Of a DNA stretch of 64,000 nt, positions 48,970-59,998 are shown piece after piece. A model generated the notes under the pieces. It was not told the DNA's origin. It did not search any database and was given only the letters and a program-made list of their open reading frames with translations. How positions within the stretch are numbered: position 1 is the first letter of the stretch; the number at the start of each line of letters is the position of its first letter. The stretch spans positions 995,532 to 1,059,531 of the forward strand of contig FJUW01000015.1 in the NCBI GenBank assembly GCA_900074885.1, written 5' to 3'. The position numbers and the translations under genes were made by a program. The DNA comes from Rhynchosporium graminicola (lineage: Eukaryota; Ascomycota; Leotiomycetes; Helotiales; Ploettnerulaceae).

Positions 48970-49542
48970 GAGGAGAGTGCAGTGTGTTCGAAGCAGCTTT
49001 ATTAAACAATGTACCTGGATTGGATTATGCATTGATCTTGCGTTGGATATGAATGAAGCGTTCTCGCGCTTGCAACCCAGTGGCCATATGCATGGAGCTT
49101 CAACCTGTGTACTCTGTGGTTGGATGAGATCTAGAGACTATATGGTGCCATATAATGCTATTCGTCAGGATTGTACTTCGTTGATTTTCGCTTTTGCTTT
49201 AGCAAATCATTTCCCCGTTGGCCCCGTTGGGTACGTCGAAGCTCACTACTGTCACATCCAATGAATTTAAAGGCCTGGTTCGAAGGGGAAGACAGAGTCC
49301 TCGGTGATTTACTTAGGTTGGATTGTGATGGGCAATTCCTTAATTAAATCTGGCGCAAGTGTGGTTCAAATGTGGTGCGTGAGTGGACGAATCCCTACTA
49401 CTCTGCAGTCCTCCAGCAGTACAACGCACCCGGAAGAGAACACGTTGGTTGATTGCCACAAACAAATTTGCATAGTTTTGATGCCAGAATGTGCGACAGA
49501 ATACGACAGGATATTTTGTTGCATTACTCGAGCATAGTAGAC
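48970..49542. other. Convergent intergenic stretch
   Basis: Between the 3' ends of the 352-aa gene (+) and the Dabb gene (-). No gene recognised; frames at 48947-49264 and 49304-49537 are continuations by chance. Confidence 0.5.
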
Positions 49543-50127
49543 TCAAACACCAGCCTCTACTTCAGGGTTGAAGTACACAGTCATGACTCCTTCCACACCA
49601 AGTCTTTTTGCACCGGCCTGGGTATCCATTGTCAGCATTTACGCTACAAGCTTATTTCACACAATTTTGCGTCTGCTGTCAATAGATCCCCTTACTGCCT
49701 ATTTCTTGCTAGCAAATGTGCCCAATTCATTTCTTCCGCTCGTTCCGATCCAGATTGACTTGATGAAAGCAAGAGGACTGACCTTCAAAACTCCATGCGC
49801 CTCGCAACTCTCATCATAGAACTTCATATCTTCTAATGTCTTAAACTCGCTCTTCGCAATCAGAGTATAGCCCTGCGATCGGACATCATCGTGTGCGGGA
49901 CCAGCTTGGAGAGAGACGATATAGGGTTTGTTGTCCTAGAGGCGTGGGTATTAGTGGATGAATAGAGATTGTAGCTTGAAGAAAAGAAGAAGATGGAATG
50001 GCACAGGAGAAGGAGGCCATACCTTCCTGGCAGTTCCACTCAGTGTCTTATATAAACCGAGCAACTTCTGTTGGTCCTCCTTCGATGGGAGCTTGAACAT
50101 CGTTACGCGGACTGTGTTGCTCGCCAT
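49543..50127 (-). CDS. Dabb-type stress-responsive A/B barrel domain protein
   Basis: Three exons, 50127-50023, 49935-49783 and 49617-49543, 110 aa. All exon boundaries are phase 0. Reads MASNTVRVTMFKLPSKEDQQ, then DNKPYIVSLQAGPAH, GYTLIAKSEFKTLEDMKFYDESCEAH and GVMTVYFNPEVEAGV. This is the single ferredoxin-like alpha/beta-barrel pattern of the Dabb family (PF07876): a beta strand with T/V-x-x-F-K, the S-x-G linker strand, a 'tLeDmkfYd' helix and a final strand V-x-x-Y-F. Such proteins form dimers; some are polyketide cyclases or stress proteins, many unassigned. No targeting signal is visible. Size is normal for the family and the frame is intact. Confidence 0.85.
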
Positions 50128-52575
50128 TTTTGCTAGATAATATGATTCGTCTTGCTTGCTGTTTTATTTCTTGAAGCTCGAATACCTGTTATGGATGAAC
50201 GATATGAGAGGGCCGTAGCTTGAGAAGTTGCTGCTTTTTGCGGTTGTAACGTTCAGATGCGGTTACAGGACAGCTGACGTTTGTTTAAGGTGCAGCAATG
50301 AGGGGTCGAAGGCGGGGTACAATGGTAGGGGGTGGTGGTTCAGGGATGCAAATTCCATTGAATAACGAAGTAAGGACAAATCCGTTGTATTTCCAGACTT
50401 CATGCCGTACAGCGGAATTGCTCCGAAATCAAGGTCGAAATCTTTGAGGGCCTTGGCCATAGACAAGGAAAGTCGACTACTAGTGGCGAAGTCGAAATAT
50501 TGGATTGAAGACACGCACTCTGTGTTCAACGTCGATGTGAATTCGTAAAAGGAGGTGGTAATTTGAAGACCGGGAGAGGAGAGCATGCTCAACAGAATTT
50601 TGAAATTTTCCTAGTCACATACAACCAACCAATTTCCATAATCTCTGTTATGTATCCATATTTCGAATATACAGAATTTCAAACAATAAAGTCTTTTTAC
50701 ATTCCTACATCAATACAGTACTTCCACCAAGAAAAAAGCAAGGACATAACAGATCATAGTTAGCCCATGGCTTGATGAGCGCCGTAACAGGCTCATAACT
50801 TTCCAACCCTCGAGCCTAGCTTCTTCATTTGCGCAACAAAAAATACTCCGGCAGTGTTACTTCTCTGTGTCCCTCTCGATCATTCTATGCACGACGTTTG
50901 AACGTTTCCTTGCTCTCCAGTTCCCTCAGCCACTTCAGAATTTCTCGTCCTTTCCGGCAGTGATGAGTGGCGATGGCTCCAGATCGCTTAAAAAAGTTGA
51001 TTCCAAGACACAGTACCATGATCATAATGGCTTGAACAGCTGCATCATTTCTGTGGTGAATTGAATCCTGCAACACAGATCTGCCCACAGTATACTGCCC
51101 GCGTACGTTCAAAGCTCGGAGATTTTGTCGAGATCAAAGAAAGTGTTTCCAGAGCCTCAGAGAATTATATAGGTATAGAAATTAGAGGTCGATGCGAAAG
51201 GGCAGCATTCGTCTCAGTGAACTCGATTGCATAATACCATAGCGCTTGCTTTACCCTGTCTTAGTCTCCTCATGTATGAATTCAGATTGCAGTCGTGTTA
51301 CAGAAGTCGGTCGAATGCAATCTGTGCAAATATACAACCGGAAAAGAGTACACTCCAAGGATTTCCCTGAACACGCACATAACGACACCAAATCAGAGCT
51401 GTTCTGAAAAGACTCTGGTGACTTTTGGACTCGTGCAAAGTTAGGGAAACGGCTAGGATCATCTGGTCTTCGCTTTTCGTTGGTAGTACACGATGGTGAG
51501 CTTAGACATCACACTCAGTTGACAATATTTTTAAGTTACTTACATACTGAGAATCAGTAGATCCAGTGAAAAGTTGCTGTGACATGACTTCATGCGTCTC
51601 GGCGTGGTCTATGATGATGTGCTACCCAGGCCAGATGGGGTACCTAGTAATGATTGAGATGCCGTTGATTCCACGTTACCCTGACCTGGAATGAAATCCT
51701 AGCTAATCGTACCAGAGCGCTGTATACTGAAGGCTACTTTCAATCTGCAGCCGTGGAGCAGCAGCCCTTTCTGACACACCCATGAACATGATTGCTTGAG
51801 CTGATTCGGGTAGCCACCACAACCTGATCAGAACAGGCTGAATAGTTGCATTCGCACAACATAAAGCCGGCCTTGCGCCTCTTAATGTGTTGAACACCAA
51901 AGTCTTCACACAAGACTTCAACCTGTTGCTCCAACCACCAGCACATATGCGACCGAGTATGTAACACATGACAAGGTGTGTATCTTGAAAAAGATGAGTA
52001 CCTTAAATGCGGTTTGAGGTGCAGAATACCATTTTGCTAACCGTATATACTGTGTAGGAATACAGGTCAAAGGCCTGGTTGAACAGCTGGACGGGAGCAG
52101 CTTGAAAAGTCCCAGCTACTCAGTACAAACACACCTCCTTCATTTGTCCGAAAGAGACTTGCGAAAAGTAGGTAAATGACTACGAAAACAGAGAAATCGA
52201 GACTGTTTTGCGTCAGATACGACTCTACGAGGAAGCGTAACGAGTGACACGATGAGGTGGCTGTAAATACACGTAAGAAGTAGCAGCAGGTTATTCTGTG
52301 GGATTTTGTGACAACGAATCAATCATTTTCGTATCACTATAGCGGCTTTCCTTGTAGCACAAGAATGTTCTGTGCCCATGCCCTCTTCAGGACGCAAATT
52401 CTCAACCACCGTTATAAACCTGAACAATTTCTCGTTGTCTTGAGACTTGAGCATCTTCGGGAGGATCTTCCGAACTCTTTGAACGCCGAAGCCTTACGAC
52501 ACTTTCTATCTTCTCCGATTACTCAATATGCAAAACTCTATACCGCCGAGCACTATAAAGACCCGGACTATCTCT
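50128..52575. other. Gene-free stretch
   Basis: The first part is the presumed promoter of the Dabb gene. Open frames at 50263-50592, 50885-51112 and 51703-51969 are short, overlap on both strands and show no family motif. No repeat ends were recognised. Confidence 0.5.
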
Positions 52576-53541
52576 ATGCTAGGCGCACTTCTGGAAGACC
52601 ACACCGTCGTCACTAACATCCACCCTAACGAAGAGGAGACTGTCATTGCCAAAAGCTATAGCTCGCAGATGGGTAGCAAGGGAGCCAATACATCTATCGC
52701 AGTATTACGTCTAAGTCGTACTAAACCAGAACCCTCCCTCATCAAGACATCTGATCGTACCGATCCCTTACAATATCGGAGTCAACGTAAGGCTTATTAG
52801 TGCCGTTAGCGACGACATTCTTAGTTCATCACTCAAAGAAGCGCTCGCCAGTCGCGGGGTGAATATAGGCTGAGTGCAGAGCCTCTTTAACCAGAGAACG
52901 TCTGTCGGGACTATACTAGTTGATGCAAACACAGGCGCCAATCGCATTATACTACTTCCAGGAGCCTGTGGAGCCCTGCGAACGGATGACTTCTTGACAC
53001 CCGAAAGCGTTGGAGGGTGGAATGACTCCACACTTCCTCATTGCACAGCTTGAGATACAACGAGAAGCAGTTGTACAAGCAATTTATCCGATCATGAATG
53101 AAACAGAAGCGAATATATTTTCCGAGGCTCAAGATGAGGCTATGCGGAATGACAACGATTCGAAAGACACCACAGCTTACTTCCACGACCTCGGAGTTCC
53201 AAACGTCGTTATCACTTTAGGAGAGAAGGGTGCTTACTACTCGCGCAACAGTGCAGAGAGCGGGAGTGCTGCTGCTGAAACCGATTGCGAGGTTATTGAT
53301 ACTTCTGGTGCTGGGTGAGTGAACTCTCTCGAAACTGTGGGAGAATGAATGATTCTGACATGAGTTGTATAGCGACACGTTCGTTGGAGCTGATTTCGTA
53401 TCTTACCTGGCACAAACAAGAGAAGGAAGATGAAATTAAAGTGTTGAACAGGCAGTACATTTCGGCTGTAGGGCATCTGCGCGTGTGGTCGAAGGATCTG
53501 GTTGTCTCGAACCTATTCCATGGTTAGATGACATCCATTAA
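52576..53541 (+). pseudogene. Ribokinase (pfkB family) pseudogene
   Basis: The order of ribokinase landmarks is kept but the frame is broken several times. From ATG 52576 it reads MLGALLEDHTVVTNIHPNEEE and SSQMGSKGANTSIAVLRLS (the GGKGAN substrate motif, here GSKGAN). The frame then changes before GVNVRLISAVSDD. A TGA at 52871-52873 interrupts the next part, and NQRTSVGTILVDANTGANR..LLPGACGAL follows. Another shift near 53.01 kb leads to LIAQLEIQREAVVQA, and there directly to YPIMNETEANIF, where an intact enzyme would have about 20 more residues. VPNVVITLGEKGAYY precedes the catalytic DTSGAGDTFVGA, still split by a 66-bp intron. The end IPWLDDIH is in yet another frame. Ribokinases phosphorylate D-ribose; this copy cannot make one. 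Confidence 0.82.
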
Positions 53542-54750
53542 CCGTGCTATTGACAGGTGAGCCTTTACAGAAGCTTGTAGTATTAGCACGAATATTCAAG
53601 AAGCTGCATGAAACTTCCGAGTCTCTTCTGCATTCAATTTGTCGAAGCCTGCGAGCGATCTTGGATTTTGGCCTCGTGCTGCGGAGCGGTAATTACTCCC
53701 GATCACCATCGGGAGACTGAGACGGTTACTTTTGGTATTAATCTGTGCCATACGTAAGTTTAAGTAGTTCGCATGAGTCAGGAATGTAATGATGGTGATT
53801 GTGTTGGTTGTATGATGATGGCTACAGAATCACGAATGTCTACTGCTCTAGCATAAAAATTACCGGACCGTCTATCCTCGGCCAAGGTCTGCGTAACTCA
53901 GCGTCCGGATCAGGAATATTATAATGAGAATGTCAGTACGGTCTTTCAAGCTTTGAATCGCATCAACCAGATCCTCGCTAGGAAGGGTGGGGTGGTACGT
54001 ATACCCTTGGGTCGGGTCTTACGGAGTTGGATTCATGACTTTATCCTAGTATTGTGCGATTCCGCACGGCTTATGTGCAGCATTTCAAGTATAATCTCGG
54101 CACGGTTCGGCACGATTACCCCTTGTCGAATGAGTGATTGAAGAATTTGTATTGGCATGCGAAAGGATTGTGGAAAACCACTGATTTTCGGCATATTAAG
54201 GAAAATGTAAGTTCTCATACTTTTTGATAGATCGTTGCTTTTTGGGGCTTGAATTGCTATCTACTAGGTACTCTTGTGTAGTATATCAAGAGTCATTATG
54301 ATATTTAATTCGAAAGCCGTCACTCCGCTTGGTCCAATACCTCATGTTGAGAGAGCTTCTTAAAGGTCGTTGAGTAATTTACAGCCTGGAGGGTTAGAAC
54401 TACCCGAATGAGTGGACACAGAAATCTGTATTTACCGCTTGTCCTAAAGAGCTGTCTGTTAATAATGGTAGAGTGTTATTGTATATGATTCTGGCTACAA
54501 AGTAACGAGACTGAAAGCTAGCAGGGAGTGCAGCCAGCTCTTGATTGCCTTTGCTATATCCCAGATCATGTTTCCACCTCCAATGGAAGAGGTAGTCCTT
54601 TGAACGTGAGAAAGAATTGACCATGCCTTAAATCATTGTGGAACATGGACTAATGTGTAAGAGAGCCATTAGAGCTTCGAATCGCCCTCCTTCCTACAAA
54701 ACAAACATCAGTCTGTTTTCCTCCCTCCTCGCAGGCGACATTCCACCCAC
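53542..54750. other. Intergenic stretch
   Basis: No gene recognised. Frames at 53953-54218 and 54400-54624 are short and on opposite strands. The last ~100 bases contain the 3' end region of the dienelactone hydrolase gene. Confidence 0.5.
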
Positions 54751-55825
54751 TCACAAATGCTTGGCAAAAAACTCCAATAGAGTCTTGTAACCACGCTCAT
54801 ACTCCGCTCTAACCCTGCTATCCTCCAGATCAGCCCTAGCAGCCATCCATCCATGAATCTGATCACCGAAGAGTTCAACATGCTTCTCACCCTTCAGGTT
54901 CTTCTCAAATTTTTCGACATCTTCCTTTGGCTCATCCTTGCTAGCAAGCATGCACAAAGGAATCTTGATACCTTCGGCCTCGGAAGGATCGACCATTGCA
55001 GGGTGACATTCGGCGCCGGCTTTGAAAGGTGTGGATGAGGAAGATGTGGTGATTGAGACAATCTTTCCACCCCAGCAGAAACCTACTACGCCCCAGGTCT
55101 TGATGGAAGGGTTGGCGGCTTCGATAGCTTTGAGGATCTCTGGGACTCTCTTGGCAGTTGCGGGAGGAGCGCCGGTGGTTTGGAAGAAGTTTCCCAGGGC
55201 CTTTCCCTTTTCCTCTGTGTTAGGCGGGTACCTTTTGAATTTGTTAGTTTCGTGATTCACATGATTAAAGCTCGCCAGGGCAGTGTATTGACTGGTGAAG
55301 AACTTACCAAGAAATGTCAGCTGGCTTGCCCTGGAACCAATCAGGCATGAAGACTTGGTATTGGTTGTCTTTGTCGCTTGTAGCGAGGATATCAGCTCCT
55401 TGGATGGCTTGCGGGAAGTATCCGAAGATCTGGATTTTAAATCAGTTTCGTTATCTGAAAAACCGCCTTCGGTAAGAATCTCAAAAGTTGAAATGATCAA
55501 ATTGAGAGGAGTTCAGTTCATGTCGAGCTGAATCTGTAACCAAGGAGCCCTGGGGAGATACTCACATCGTAGATGAAAAGCAATGCCTTCGAAGCATCTT
55601 TCGGACCAGTGACATCTGTAACCTCAGATCAGCACTCCATCTATCAACTCAATCCATACCCAATTTCATTCTCGCAACCTTCAGATCCGATTCTCGCATT
55701 CCACAACAGAAAAACTTACAAGTCTTCAACCCTCCAATAGTCTCATACTTCCCCTTATCCTGGTATCCTTTTGAGACAATGGGAGGGATGCTGCAGCAAG
55801 CAGCGCTGTGTCCGTGTTGAGCCAT
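54751..55825 (-). CDS. Dienelactone hydrolase family protein
   Basis: Four exons, 55825-55720, 55615-55566, 55429-55308 and 55231-54751, 252 aa. The start MAQHGHSAACCSIPPIVSKG matches the fungal DLH group (usually ..HSxACCxxPP..). YVTGPKDASKALLFIYDIFG and MPDWFQGKPADISWYPP follow. The nucleophile elbow is GFCWGGK with Cys145; the other triad members are probably Asp192 (ASKDEP) and His219 (QIHGWMAAR). The fold is alpha/beta hydrolase. DLHs open dienelactone in chlorocatechol breakdown; fungal cytosolic relatives of this type (yeast AIM2-like) have less certain substrates. No signal peptide. All junctions are in frame and the catalytic residues are present, so the gene should be functional. 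Confidence 0.9.
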
Positions 55826-56692
55826 CTTATGTTCTCTGATCGCTTTTCCAAATTTAAGATTGTGGAGTTTCAAAAAAAGTTCATTCTTGTTATGTCCTTG
55901 GAGGTAAAATCAACTCGTTTGTTTGAATGAAAGCGGAGGGGTCGAACTAGTGCGGGGTGACGTCGATACTGTACTTGGTTTCCAAAATCTAGGTAGGTGT
56001 GGAGATAGCTCCTCCTCTGCTTGATCTTAATTCCGATCTCCATTCTGAGGCTGACTTTGAAGGCTGGTACAATTGACCTGATTGTCAGATCGGAGAGAAC
56101 TACGATCTTGTTTACTAAGGGTATGCAAGGCACTCAGATAAATTCCATCAAGCTTCAATATGCAAGTGCATAAGTCAGTCAACACCAGGATGGAATGTAA
56201 GACACGGGTACAGCCGCATGCAAAGGTACAAATTATTCAGGTACCCGAGACATGACTGTAAAACTTGTAAGCTGACGACATTCATGCGAGCCAGAGATAA
56301 ACGTTCTCGACAGCCTCTTCCACTCCACTACCAATCTGCTATTGCTGTCCAAGGGAAGGTAAGCAATTAAAGACATCGGCGACATTGACGTTATCTTCAG
56401 ATTCTCATATTGCGGGAAAAATGGTGTGGCGCGTGCTTGGATTTTCGTGTGCATCAATCATCCCATGTCTATCGATTTCGATACTATCTAGGCAATCTAA
56501 ATTGCGGAAGAACCAAAACAAAAACCCAACCATAACGCCGCAAACAAGCTGCTTCACAGGAAGACGAAAGTCGCTAACATAGAACACCACTTTGATGTCC
56601 ATCTCGACCTCTCCGCTGCAAAGACTCAAACCGGACCAATCGGTCTCAAATCAAACAAACAAGCAGGTAAACCAAAATATCCACACCCACAT
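55826..56692. other. Intergenic stretch
   Basis: Contains the promoter side of the DLH gene and the 3' end of the SH3 gene. Nothing else recognised. Confidence 0.5.
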
Positions 56693-59070
56693 CTAAAAGA
56701 TGCTGTTAACAATATTCCCACCAATCGTGGCACCAGCGCCGAAGATCGCAGCATTACCCAGCTTCTTGCCGAACTTCTTACCCATTTCTCCGCCCTTGCC
56801 TGGCTTGCTCGGTTCCTCAGCCACAGCCATAGGCGGGACAGAACTGTTATATGGGTTGCTTGGGCCGGGCGGTGGAGGACCTTGATTTTGTTGTTGTACT
56901 TGATATGCGCTGTAAGATGCTTTCTCGTTGCTATAAGCCCCATGGGAGTTTGGTGGTCCTTGCGGCTGGAGGACCTGGACGTAGTTTACAGGAAAGACGC
57001 CCTCTTTGCCAGTGCGGAGGTTGCGGCCTAGCCACCAGTCGTTGCTGGATTAGTGGTCAGCATTGCCTCCTCATTACGAAGAGCATCTTGAAGGAGTATC
57101 GGGATTGGAAGAAAGAAAGAAGAACGTACTTCATATACTCATGTACAGCAATCTGATCTCCAGGCTCGAACGTACAATCATCAGGCTCCGTATATCTGTA
57201 AAGTGCCGTAGCACGCGCGATCTCAGGTTTTATTAGAGGAGCAGAAGGTGCACGGGTTGGGAGAGATGGAGGACCGGAAGGATTGGTGTATGCTGGTGGA
57301 GGTGCCTCATTAAGGCTCATGTTATTGAAAGCACTGGTAGGAGCCGGGGCAGGAGCTACAGCTTGAGCTTGTACGGGTGTTGGATTGCTTCGAGCAGATC
57401 CACCAAGAGAGGACTCTGCGGGAAGAGCACTCATGATAGTCTCGTAGGCATCGTCGCTAATGGCGCCGTGCTCGGCGAGGCTTTCGAGTTCCTGCACAAA
57501 GAAGAAGATCAGTATTGTCTTCTCATCTGCCAGCCAGCTCCTGGATCTAGCTCCCTGCCCTTCATGATAGAGAAAGTGGCCAACATACATTTTTGATATT
57601 CCTCAACGAACGATTGTTATTGATAATCTTCTGTCTCTGTTCGGGATCCATATTTCTAGGCAAGAACTTGTTCTCGTAGTATGCGTACTCTAAATCAATG
57701 CAATCCTTGCAGTTTGTATGCCGTTCGCAGTTTCGGGCTGTAGCGTGGACGAGTCGCGCGATTTGATGGCGTTCTTCACGGGTGAAGTATTCTGGTCCGC
57801 GAGGGGCTGGCTGTCGAGGTGATGGTGTTGAGGCTGATCGAGGAGTGGCGGATGGTCTGGAGTTGCGTTTGATAATCGTCGGTTTCGAGTGGAATGGCAC
57901 ACGGATTGTTCCTGAGGTATGGAGCCTTGATGCTGTATTTGTGGGTGTGCGTACGATTGTTGGCTTTGAGGAAACAGAAATGAGAGGACTGAACCCGCTG
58001 CTGCTAGTATTCGAAGCGTTTCTTTGGTTGTAAATCTCGCAAACCTGCTGGACTCTCGAGGGGGGTTGTCTGGCCGGGTTGGAGGAGCTGGAAGAGCTGC
58101 TCGTGCTTGCTCTACGTCTCAAAATCGCTGTTGATGCTTGAGTACCAGGAAGCCGAAGGTTCGTGGAAATGCTCCTGAGTATAGGACTCTCGTATTCGTC
58201 CTCCTTGTTGAATATGGTGAGTTGGGAAAATGTCTCATTGTCGGAATTTGGGGACGCGATCTCAACTGGGCTGGGTGGGCTAGGCGTATCCACTTTCGAG
58301 GCTATGCCAAGACCAAACAATAATTCTCCGGGCTCAGACGACGGCGACACCTCATGTGCTGATGGGCTCGAACTCAATCTGGATCTCGAACCAGGACTTC
58401 CAGGTGTTGAGGCAGACAATGTGCGCGCAGGAGTTTCTCTGCTTGCTATCCGAACAAACGACTCTGCTTGCTCGCGATAGTTGTGCTCTAGATACTTCTC
58501 TATCAGATCAAGTGGTGAGTCGTGATCCCAATCTGGATCATGGAGTGGAGTCAGCAATTTCGGTGTCCGCAGTTCGAATTCGGGAGATGGAAGTTGCTGG
58601 GAGATCGATCTCGTTGTGTTGGGTAGTGACAATGGGCTTTTTGAGAAAAAGGGCGAAAGGTACGGAAGATCAGCCTGGAGATACTGCGCCCTCGGTGTTC
58701 CACGTCCATGTGTTGGCGATCTGGTGATCGTCCTTGTCCTTGCCTCAGATCCTATCCTTGTTTCTTTTTCTGCGTCTATATCTGCCTCTGCCTCTGCATC
58801 TTCTCCTTCTCGTGTTCTTTCTCTATGCTCCGATTGGGTTGGAGGGCTGAGATCAAGCACACTCCGTCTGCTATCGCCTTTATTGTCATAGAAATTGATG
58901 CCCAGACCTGTCACCAAGCTATTATGCGTATTTGTCGTCATGCCTTCCGGGTCCGCATCGCTTTCAATCAAACTAGCAGCCTTCTCTTCCCTTTTGAATT
59001 TGGATCTGGACAGAGGCAGAGGTGTGGCCTCAGCGGCCTCTCTCAGGTAGTCAGATCTGCTGCGATTCAT
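56693..59070 (-). CDS. Lsb1/Pin3-like SH3 protein, frame continuous with a long Ser/Pro-rich upstream ORF
   Basis: Exons 57589 (and upstream) through 57491-57130 and 57044-56693 encode the conserved part. From ATG 57651 it reads MDPEQRQKIINNNRSLRNIK, ELESLAEHGAISDDAYETIM, a Pro/Ala linker, the SH3 domain (ATALYRYTEPDDCTFEPGD, NNDWWLGRNL, GVFPVNYVQV), then a Gln/Pro-rich tail and a Gly/Lys-rich end, 258 aa. This is the full layout of fungal Lsb1/Lsb2 (Pin3), actin-patch proteins that bind Las17/WASP. The same frame is open without a stop up to ATG 59070, adding 473 residues: Ser/Pro/Arg-rich, with one compact piece just before the SH3 protein (EERHQIARLVHATARNCERH, NCKDCIDLEYAYYENK). Either the two are fused (731 aa) or the upstream ORF is a separate gene whose end I cannot see. 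Confidence 0.75.
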
Positions 59071-59998
59071 GGTGATCTGGAGTAAGGTGTTGTGTGCGGT
59101 GAATGTGGTACGCGGATGCAGAAAACGAAGAAGTAGAGTTGAGGGCTAGATCTGAATCGCGCATGGCCTTCTACTGTGATGGCGCGAAACGTCTTCAGGT
59201 TGGTGCCATCAAAGGTGAACTCGTTCGAAATTGTACCCATTGAATCGCCTATCTCGGGGCTAAGCGAGAACAACAAAACATAAAGCTTTGGCATGAGATT
59301 GATACTATTGCGTTTTACCGAGGCTAATGAATTTGGTTTTGAGAAAAGCAAGAATCTTCGAGGAGCTGCTACTAGCATGATTCGAGCAATGGAACAAGCC
59401 CAGTGCTGGTTTGAGGAAACTAAAGACGAAATTGATGTTATGTTCCTAGATGATGGGGAAGTAAATTGACACTCATGAGCCCATTTACGGCCTCGTGCAG
59501 TATCTTCTCCAGCAAATGGCATCTTCTTGACCAGAAGTAGAAGTAGATAAACAAAGAAAGCAGAGCTCGGTTATATGCACCAACTACCTCGTTTTGATAT
59601 TGAACGGCCGAGGTTCACTATCTATCATGGACCCTACAAGCTACGAACGATATCATGGAAACGGGATTTCGAAGCATGGTTCCTTCTGAAGAGCTCGATC
59701 TGGAGACATAATATGATGGGTTTGTGCAACAGTTCCCAGTGAGAATATTTTGGCGGAGTGCAGCAGACTACTTTTTCTCTTTGTCATGATATATTCGAAA
59801 TTGAAGTATTTACAATATCCATCGTCAAAGTATTTTCCGACCCGCTAAATAAACACAGCAAAAAGCAGGGAAAAAATATGTCAGAAAATACAAGATGGCG
59901 GCGCGCAAATTGCAGCAGTTTTCATCTTTGCATCTTGGTAGACTTCATCACCACACACACATACACACACACGTCTTCTTCTCCTAACTTCTGGCCTT
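59071..59998. other. Intergenic stretch
   Basis: The 151-codon minus-strand frame at 59067-59522 overlaps the end of the upstream ORF region and has no family look; it may be leader sequence. A (CA)n tract lies at about 59952-59971. No gene recognised. Confidence 0.5.

Noticed and set aside
59067..59522. 151-codon minus-strand frame upstream of the SH3/Ser-Pro-rich ORF
   Set aside because: No motif, low-complexity Ser content, and position fits untranslated leader sequence.
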